The translations under genes were made by a program, and so were the position numbers. A stretch of DNA of 64,000 bases, from assembly GCF_025698545.1 (NCBI RefSeq), contig NC_068573.1, positions 997,001 to 1,061,000 of the forward strand, given 5' to 3'. Under the pieces are notes generated by a model. That model searched no databases. It saw nothing but the letters and a program-made list of their open reading frames with translations, and was not told the origin of the DNA. Shown one piece after another: positions 57,482 through 64,000 of this stretch. Within the stretch, counting starts at the first letter, position 1. Each line of letters opens with the position of its first letter. The stretch is from Gossypium raimondii. Taxonomy: Eukaryota > Streptophyta > Magnoliopsida > Malvales > Malvaceae.

Positions 57482-60400
57482 ATGTCTATAAATTGGTTGA
57501 GATTTGTTTCCCCCTCTCTTAAAAAGCCCCCTCTTTTTCATCTCTGTCACTTGCCTCCTCCTCCTCCTTCTTCTTCTGCTGTGATTGTGGCAATGTCTTA
57601 TGATAAAGAACTGGCTGCTGCAAAGAAAGCAGCCTCTCTCGCTGCTCGTCTCTGTCAGGTTTCTCTTTTCATCCAAAAATTCATTTTTTTCTCTGTATTA
57701 TGTGTTTTGGGTTTTCAATAATTTCCTCATATCCTTATTCTTTGGAATTATCGACTGTTCTAGTATTAGGGGAATTGAAGTCACTGAATTGCGTCTCGTT
57801 TTTTTTTTTTTTTCAAATAAATTTAGGCTTTTCGTTGAGAATTAAGATATGTGAAGCTGTGTATATATAGAATCTGAATTTGAATTTTGGGTGTTTGTTT
57901 TAATTTCCAGAAAGTACAAAAGGCTTTGCTGCAATCCGATGTTCAATCAAAGAATGATAAAAGTCCTGTAACTGTTGCTGATTATGGTTTGTTTATAAAT
58001 TGCTCCTTCCTCTTTGGTTCTTTCACGTAACATTACCAGTTTCTTTATTTAAAGTAATATGCATCTTGGATTTGAAATGGTTCCTATCCGGTAAAAGTAT
58101 CATTGAAGCATTGCATTTAGACCCTTTTACTCCAAAAAAAAAAAAAAGTCTTGTAGTAAGATTAAAGAGCAGATTGGTCTTTTCTAGTAAAAGTTTCATC
58201 CATTTCTACGGTTAAAAATTAGTCCCTATATGTTACATGGCACACCACGTGTAATTGTCTGGTTATTTTTGAAGAGTAAAGCTGGATGAAGTTTTTAACA
58301 GAAGGACCAGTTTGCTCTTTGATTTAATGTATAAGGGCTAATTTGTTCATTTTTTTAGTAGAGGGCCAAAATGCAATCAGACTCCTAATACAAGGAATTT
58401 GCTCTTTGTACATGTTAGCATGTTACTAGGAATTTAGTTGTTTCCTGCTTTTATTAATTTTTTATACTAGGAAATTAACTGAGCTGTATGAACAAAATTT
58501 TCTATGGGATGCAATGTTATTGTTCTGGTGAAAACAAAATGGCATAGTTGTGATATTTTAGTTTTTCTGTTTGATGAGCATATCTCAAGTGTGAACTGAT
58601 CACATTGCCCTTTAACGCATTTGCTTGTTTGAGTGTTGCCTCTATTTTTACATCCTCTATGCTCCTCTGCTCTATCCGTACAAATCAAATAAAAGTATCA
58701 TGGAGGCCTTTATACTAGGAGTCGGATTGCATTTTGTCTTCTCTACTAAAAAAATGGGCAAATTAGTCCTTATATCTTAGATCAGAGAGTAAATTGGTCA
58801 TTCTGTTAAAAATTTCTTCCATTTCAACTAATAAAAACTGGTCCCTATATGAGACACATGTGGCACGCCATGTGTCACTGTTTGGTTATTTTGATGGTCA
58901 TGCCAGTTTTTAATAGTAGAAATGGATAAAATTTTTAATAAACTGCTCTTTGATTAAACATACAAAGACTAATTAGCTCATTTTCTGAGTAAATGGGGTA
59001 AAATGCAATATGACACCTAGTACAAGGGCCTCCATGGTTTTTTTACTGGGGGGAAATATGATCACAGCTTGTATTTATTATTTAATGTTCTACTTGTTAG
59101 TCAATGCACTTATCATATGCAAAATTCGCCGGCATTATTTGCTTTTATGAAATTTGCTTTTTATTTATTTTTACATTGATTATCCCTAAGAAATTTCTGG
59201 TTTAAGTATATATGCCGTTCTTGGTCCCATCATCTTTCAACTTATGGGTTGACAGAAAAGAATCCTTAACTGATTACTAACATGTTTTCATGACATTTTT
59301 ATATTTTAAAATTTTCATCAGGCTCACAAGCACTGGTTAGTTTTGTGCTGCAGCAGGAATTTCCTGATAACTTCTCATTAGTTGCTGAGGAGGTGAATCT
59401 CTGTACTTGTGAATAATAGTTTCAGCAGCATGCATCAGCCATCTTTTTTTTACATCATAGAATTCTTCTTTCCTTCTAAATAATGTTTTGCTTTCTCTTT
59501 AGGATTCTAAAGATCTTCGCAAGGATGGTGGCCAGGAAATAGTAGAGCGCATTACAAAACTTGTGAACGATTCTCTAACTATTGATGGATCATACAATGT
59601 TACTTTATCCACAGAAGATATTCTCAGGGCCATTGACAATGGCAGATCTGAAGGTGGTTCCCAAGGTCGACACTGGGTTTTGGATCCTATAGATGGTACT
59701 AAAGGGTGAGCTCTGAAACTTTATATTTGACATAAGTGATTTTGCTTTAGTCATAAAGAAGTTGGTGTCTGCTATAATAATGATTCATGTGCACCGAGTG
59801 CATGTTTATGATATGCCTTATCCAACATGAGGTAGTAACTTTCCTTTTTACTCCTTAACTCAGCAATGACTACTGCAGGGGGATGTTTAGGGGCATACCT
59901 TAACAGTACTATATGCAAGACAAACCATAATTCTGTCTTGGTCTTGCATAGCCAGGCCTTTGAATTTAGTGCTTTAGAATTAAATGACTGATCATCAACG
60001 AACTTTCTCATGTATATAACTTTTGTTTTATCTTTGTTACACATGTTATGTTTGGATTTCTTTGCAATTTAGTGTGAAAGAAATGGCTGATCTTTTTATT
60101 TTTGCATAATAATGATCTCTACCTTTTTCCAATTATAAGAACTGTTACTTTTTCTCATTGTATGTTCTTTTAGATCAACTTGATGACTTAGTCTATGTTT
60201 TTTTGATATTTTACATTGTAGTTTTCTGAGAGGAGATCAATATGCAATAGCATTGGCTTTGCTAGATGGAGGAAAAGTTGTCCTGGGTGTGCTGGCTTGT
60301 CCAAATCTTCCACTAACTTCCCTCAGTGATGCTGGTCAGCATTCTCCAAATAATAAAGTTGGCTGCCTTTTCTTTGCTGTAGTAGGTGGTGGAACTTATA

Positions 60401-61984
60401 TGCAGCCACTTGATGGTTCTTCGGCAGTAAAGGTTATAATGATTTATTATAATTTTTTGCTATTAATCTCAGTATGTATCTGCAACTTGTACAATTATAT
60501 GGGATCTCCAGGTGCAAGTAAGTGCTGTTGAAAATCCTGAAGAAGCATCATTCTTTGAGTCTTATGAAGCAGCACACTCCATGCATGATTTATCTAGCTT
60601 GATTGCCCAAGTACTCTCCCTCTTGCTTTCTCTACATAGATATAAATAGGTAAAAGTATCATGGAGGTCCCTGTATTAGGAGTCAGATTGTATTTTGCCC
60701 CCTCTACTCTAAAAATGGGCAAATTAATCCTTATACGTTAGATCAAAGAGCAAACTAGTCTTTTTAGTTAAAAATTTCATCCATTTGTAGTCTTAAAAAG
60801 TGGTGTGGTTCATAGAATAATTAGATAGTGACACATGGCATGTCACATGTACATCATACTGATGTATATGGATCAGTTTTTAACAGTAAAAATGAATGGA
60901 ATTTATAACAGAAAGACTAATTTGCTTTTTGATCTAACATACATGACTAATTTGCCTATTTTTTGAGTAAAGGGAGCAAAATACAATCCAACACCTAATA
61001 CATGGCCTCCATGGTACTTTTACCAATATAAATATAATACATATATATATACACACACTAACGCTTTTGGATAATGTATTGAAAACGTTGAGATGTAAAC
61101 AGAAACTCGGCGTCAAAGCACCACCGGTTAGAATTGATAGCCAGGCGAAGTATGGTGCTCTATCCAGAGGAGATGGAGCCATATATCTGCGTCTTCCACA
61201 CAAAGGGTATCGAGAAAAAATATGGGATCATGCTGCTGGGTGTATTGTTGTGAGTGGTACGTACCAATTCCATTCCATTATCTGCTACTATTCTCTCAAA
61301 GTTAAAATGCTAAGAATTAGTTGGCTGACATTGGTTTATTATTCTGCCCTTTCAGTGTTGGAACCTTTTGGTAAAAATACCATGGAGGTTCTTGTATTAG
61401 GAGTTAGATTGCATTTTGCCCCCTCTATTCAAAAAATGAGCAAATTAGTTGTTTTACATTAGACCAAAGAGCAAATTAGTCTTTTTTGTTAAAAATTTCA
61501 CCCATTTGTAATGTTAAAAGTTGGCATAACTGACAGAGTAATCAGACATTGACATTGACATGTGACATGCCGCTCATGTTGATGCATAGGGTCTGGTTTT
61601 TAATAGTAGAAATGAATGAAATTTTTACAGGATAACCAGTTTGCTCATTGATTTAACATCCAGTGATTCATTTGCCTACTTTTCTTAGAGGGGGCAAAAT
61701 GCAAGCGGACTCCTAGTACAAGGGCCTCCATGGTACTTTTAACAAACCTTCAACCACTCACCTATACACTAATCCACTATCTGTTTTCTAACATACCTGT
61801 TTGCAACTCATGATTTTCAGAAGCTGGGGGTGTGGTCACAGATGCTGCAGGGCAGCCATTGGATTTTTCAAAGGGAAAGTATCTTGATCTGGACACAGGC
61901 ATCATTGTCACCAACCAGAAGTTGATGCCATTACTGTTTAATGCAGTTAGAAAATCTATCCAGGAGAAAGCTTCATCTTTGTGA
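57482..61984 (+). CDS. SAL1: SAL1-type 3'(2'),5'-bisphosphate nucleotidase / inositol polyphosphate 1-phosphatase, 384 aa
   Basis: Eight exons with GT-AG introns and consistent phases: 57482-57658, 57911-57986, 59322-59392, 59503-59705, 60222-60432, 60512-60610, 61103-61256, 61821-61984. The enzyme hydrolyses PAP to AMP (and inositol polyphosphates) in plastid and mitochondrion and so controls PAP retrograde stress signalling and sulfur metabolism. Signatures of the Mg-dependent, lithium-sensitive family are complete: VAEED (acidic metal ligands at residues 107-109), DPIDGTKGF (169-177) and WDHAAG (320-325). The body closely follows Arabidopsis SAL1 (KKAASLAARLCQKVQKALL, SPVTVADYGSQA, GRHWVLDPIDGTK, RIDSQAKYGALSRGDGAIYL). 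The first 37 residues (MSINWLRFVSPSL...) are a likely transit peptide; the ATG at 57593 (MSYDKEL) would give a cytosolic form. Introns 2, 6 and 7 hold four foldback MITEs. Confidence 0.96.
58090..58395. mobile_element. Foldback MITE, GGTAAAAGTATCATGG family, copy 5 (SAL1 intron 2)
   Basis: It opens GGTAAAAGTATCATTGAAGC. The right arm is cut after CAGACTCCTAATACAAGG, so the terminal part is lost. An A run at 58134-58146 is expanded. Confidence 0.75.
58690..59047. mobile_element. Foldback MITE, GGTAAAAGTATCATGG family, copy 6 (SAL1 intron 2)
   Basis: It opens TAAAAGTATCATGGAGGCC and closes AGTACAAGGGCCTCCATGG, then TTTTTTTAC. Same intron as copy 5, about 300 bases apart. AAATGTTCTACTTGTTAG follows, not part of the family. 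Confidence 0.8.
60649..61024. mobile_element. Foldback MITE, GGTAAAAGTATCATGG family, copy 7 (SAL1 intron 6)
   Basis: It opens GGTAAAAGTATCATGGAGGT and closes ATGGCCTCCATGGTACTTTTACC minus its outer bases; TATAAATA-like sequence flanks both sides (TATAAATA before, AATATAAATATA after), a possible target preference. Confidence 0.82.
61370..61741. mobile_element. Foldback MITE, GGTAAAAGTATCATGG family, copy 8 (SAL1 intron 7)
   Basis: It opens GGTAAAAATACCATGGAGG and closes AGGGCCTCCATGGTACTTTTA. It fills most of intron 7 (61257-61820). Confidence 0.82.
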
Positions 61985-62774
61985 TTCATTTTAGAGGCAG
62001 GCTTCATCCTTTCCTCATAACTTGCTCTGTTAAGCTGGTTGAAACTTGATTATTTTTGCCTTCAATGCTTGAACTTTTATCATTCTTCTCCCCAATGCTT
62101 ATAGGAAGATTTTCATTTAGCATGCATGAACAAGAATGGGACCAATAAATCTCATCTCTACAATTAAGACAATGTAATTGTAGACTAGAACTTGAAAGCA
62201 TGGTCCTAGGCCTTGAGCCTTTCTCTTTGTCCTACCTGGCATTGGGTTTAGGTGTAATTAATTAGATAAAGGAACTGTGTTGTTGAATACAAACATATTA
62301 CATTATTACTAAACTTATTTCATGGTAAAACAAGTGTGAAGTCCTCTCCTTCCCACCGTTTACCTTACATGGTTTAATAAGTGTTAATTTTGTACTTTGC
62401 CCCTTACCCTTCCATTTTTCTCTTACCAATTTTGCAAATGTTATGTGCCATCAACCGCCATTGTCAATGCAAGGTATAGCATGACCTGTCGCCACCTTTT
62501 TTCCAAAAAAAAAAAAAAAAAATCCTTTAGCTTATTGGCCTAATCACACTTTAAGCCCTTCAACTTTAACTTACATTTTAAATTAGTCCATCTTCTACCT
62601 TTCACAATTTTTTTATATGCAAATCTCTTTAGTTTTAATCATAAAAAATACTATTCACAAGGCGTGAATTATATCGTTGTATCCTCACAGTTTATTATTT
62701 ATTTCGAAAATGATGGTTCATGTCTCTGATTAGTATCATTTCGAATAATTGAAAATTTGAGATCGTTATAAAAG

Positions 62775-63060
62775 TAAATTTGTAAAAGATTCAGCAATTT
62801 TGTAAGATGTTCAATAATTTGAGAAGTTGTAAGAATTAGGTAAATTTTAATAATTTTGTAAGAGATTTAATAATTTTACATGAAAATTTGCAATTTGGTG
62901 AGAGATTTGGTAACTTTCAAAGAAACTTAGAAAATTTTAAGAAATCTTAATAATTTTGTAATAATCATGTAATTTTGTTAAAAAATTAGTAATTTATAAA
63001 TTTGTAGAAATTAGGCGAACATTACAACATTGTAAGAAATTTAGTAATTCTTAAACTTGA
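62775..63060. repeat. Irregular AT-rich tandem repeat (TTTGTAAGA...TAATTTT)
   Basis: Eight or so loose copies of TTTTGTAAGAGATTTAATAA, spaced about 25-40 bases. No coding. Confidence 0.6.
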
Positions 63061-63114
63061 CAACCACTCTCAAATTCAGCTCCAAAATATTTATAAAAGT
63101 GTTGTTTCTTTATA

Positions 63115-63450
63115 GAGTTAATACACTTTTTGGAGTCTAAACTTGGAAACTACTCTCACATGAACTAAATTTTTTGTCCAAGTTAATCTTTGAACTTGAC
63201 AATTGTTTCCACATTAGGGTCTGAACTTTTTTTTATCCAAATTAACCTTTGATATTTCTTTGAAAACCCTAAAAATTAGACCTCAATGTAGGAACAATTG
63301 TCAAGTTCAAGGACTAACGTAGACAAAAAAAAAAGAGTTCAAATCCCAATGTGGGAACAATCGCATAGTTTAAACCCCAATGCAGGAACAATTGCTAAAT
63401 TTATAGACTAACTTGAAAAAAAAACAGACACTAAATATAAGAGTGATTAC
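63115..63450. mobile_element. Probable foldback MITE upstream of NF-YB
   Basis: CAATTGTTTCCACATTAGGG with TTTGAACTT-like sequence on the left pairs with CCCAATGTGGGAACAATC on the right. CCAAGTTAATC pairs with GACTAACTTGAAAAAAA. The ends are eroded, so boundaries are approximate. Confidence 0.5.
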
Positions 63451-63823
63451 CAAATATTTGTTTATAATACTTTGAAGTGTAAGGAGGAATAAATGGTTTT
63501 TGTTTGAAGTAGATGTGAATATAGCACTCACCTCATCTTAAAATAGAAATGGTTTGGTGTAACTAGGATAGTGAATGTGATAAATAAACAAGTTAATGAT
63601 TAGGTCATAGGAGGAGCGAGTCCCGGGGACTCATTTGGTTAAGAAACAAGAGGAGTTTTGGTTTCCCTTTCAACAGCCTACATTTAAGCAATTGTTTCCA
63701 TCTATCTCACCCTAATAAAAATCTCAAAACATCCACAAAAACTCAAAAACTTGTCACCTATAGTCTCTCCCAATTCTCAAACATTGTGAGAGATATTTAG
63801 TAGTAAGTTTTATAGAAAAAGAA

Positions 63824-64000
63824 ATGGAAGATGAAAATGCGGCACATGGACATAACAAAGGAAGCCCCGAAAGCCCATGTGCCAAAAGCGGTGGTAGCAG
63901 CAACAACAACAACAATAATAAAGAACAAGATCGTTTCCTCCCCATAGCAAACGTGGGGAGAATTATGAAAAAAGTGATTCCAAGCAATGGGAAGATATCT
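63824..64000 (+). CDS. NF-YB (HAP3/CBF-A) subunit, 5' end only
   Basis: The ATG at 63824 starts [19 protein letters not shown], then a Ser/Gly and Asn run, then [18 protein letters not shown] and VIPSNGKIS at the window edge. This is the start of the NF-YB histone-fold domain, whose usual opening is [18 protein letters not shown]. The protein would pair with NF-YC and then NF-YA to bind CCAAT boxes in the nucleus. Ala-to-Ile/Val changes (KKVIPSNGK for KKALPANAK) and Gly for Ser are unusual but tolerable. Only 59 residues are visible. An AAC repeat codes the Asn run. It is most like the ordinary (non-LEC1) class by the N-terminus, but the diagnostic residues lie outside the window. Confidence 0.9.
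   Translation, partial: MEDENAAHGHNKGSPESPCAKSGGSSNNNNNNKEQDRFLPIANVGRIMKKVIPSNGKIS

Larger units (their letters stand above)
61985..63823. other. SAL1 3' UTR and intergenic sequence up to the NF-YB gene
   Basis: The first 300 bases are probably SAL1 3' UTR (AATAAATCTCATC near 62145 could be a polyadenylation signal). An A run lies at 62503-62520. The remainder holds a TTTGTAAGA-type repeat and a foldback described separately. 63600-63823 is less AT-rich and should contain the NF-YB promoter and 5' UTR. Confidence 0.5.

Noticed and set aside
57395..57676. Minus-strand frame over SAL1 exon 1
   Set aside because: It is a shadow of the SAL1 coding exon, which has the clear family match.

Overview
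This is plant nuclear DNA: AT-rich, with intron-containing genes and long stretches of nested transposable elements. The elements point to cotton (Gossypium) or a close Malvaceae relative. Several 2-3.4 kb solo LTRs open with TGTAAC and end with GTTACA or GTCACA, and carry GC-rich ACACGG..CGTGTG palindromes that I associate with cotton Tekay/Del-type gypsy LTRs. The genus is inference and was not tested by alignment.

Five host genes are supported. (1) At 106-1579 (+) are the last three exons of a gene whose C-terminus is a coiled coil, possibly a CHR24/ERCC6L-like SNF2 ATPase. (2) At 32133-34524 (-) is a complete three-exon NAC transcription factor of 260 residues. (3) At 47191-49484 (+) is a three-exon plastid protein with a twin-arginine lumen signal, probably TPR-like. 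(4) At 57482-61984 (+) is a complete eight-exon SAL1-type 3'(2'),5'-bisphosphate nucleotidase / inositol polyphosphate 1-phosphatase. (5) At 63824 onward (+) is the 5' end of an NF-YB (HAP3) subunit, cut by the window end.

Layout. 1901-3792 is a degenerate tandem array. 3793-11526 is the 3' end of a minus-strand LINE split by a plus-strand Ty3/gypsy element (4246-11201) with intact target-site duplication, PBS, PPT, gag-protease, RT, RNase H and integrase, but several frameshifts and one nonsense codon. 11527-16456 holds pieces of Tekay- and Tat/Athila-type elements with two LTRs. 16495-30099 is a minus-strand copia element with a decayed gag-protease and a deeply interrupted LTR, opened by one gypsy solo LTR in its leader and by a copia LTR that itself contains another gypsy solo LTR. 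30105-31110 is the 5' part of a LINE. The NAC gene follows, then a MITE-rich upstream zone (34722-37432), then an old hAT-type foldback (38990-44639) containing two nested solo LTRs. 46080-47065, 52887-54096 and 55114-55611 are short hAT-type elements with 8 bp target duplications.

A foldback MITE family (GGTAAAAGTATCATGG ends) occurs at least eight times, mostly in introns of the host genes or just upstream of NAC. The host genes do not form a pathway. I found no CRISPR array, operon, tRNA, rRNA or convincing new biological system. The most unusual structures are a 467-base tract with no cytosine on the plus strand inside a hAT-type MITE, a retrotransposon whose 5' LTR lost the promoter that its 3' LTR has in duplicate, and a solo LTR inserted one base inside the end of another LTR.
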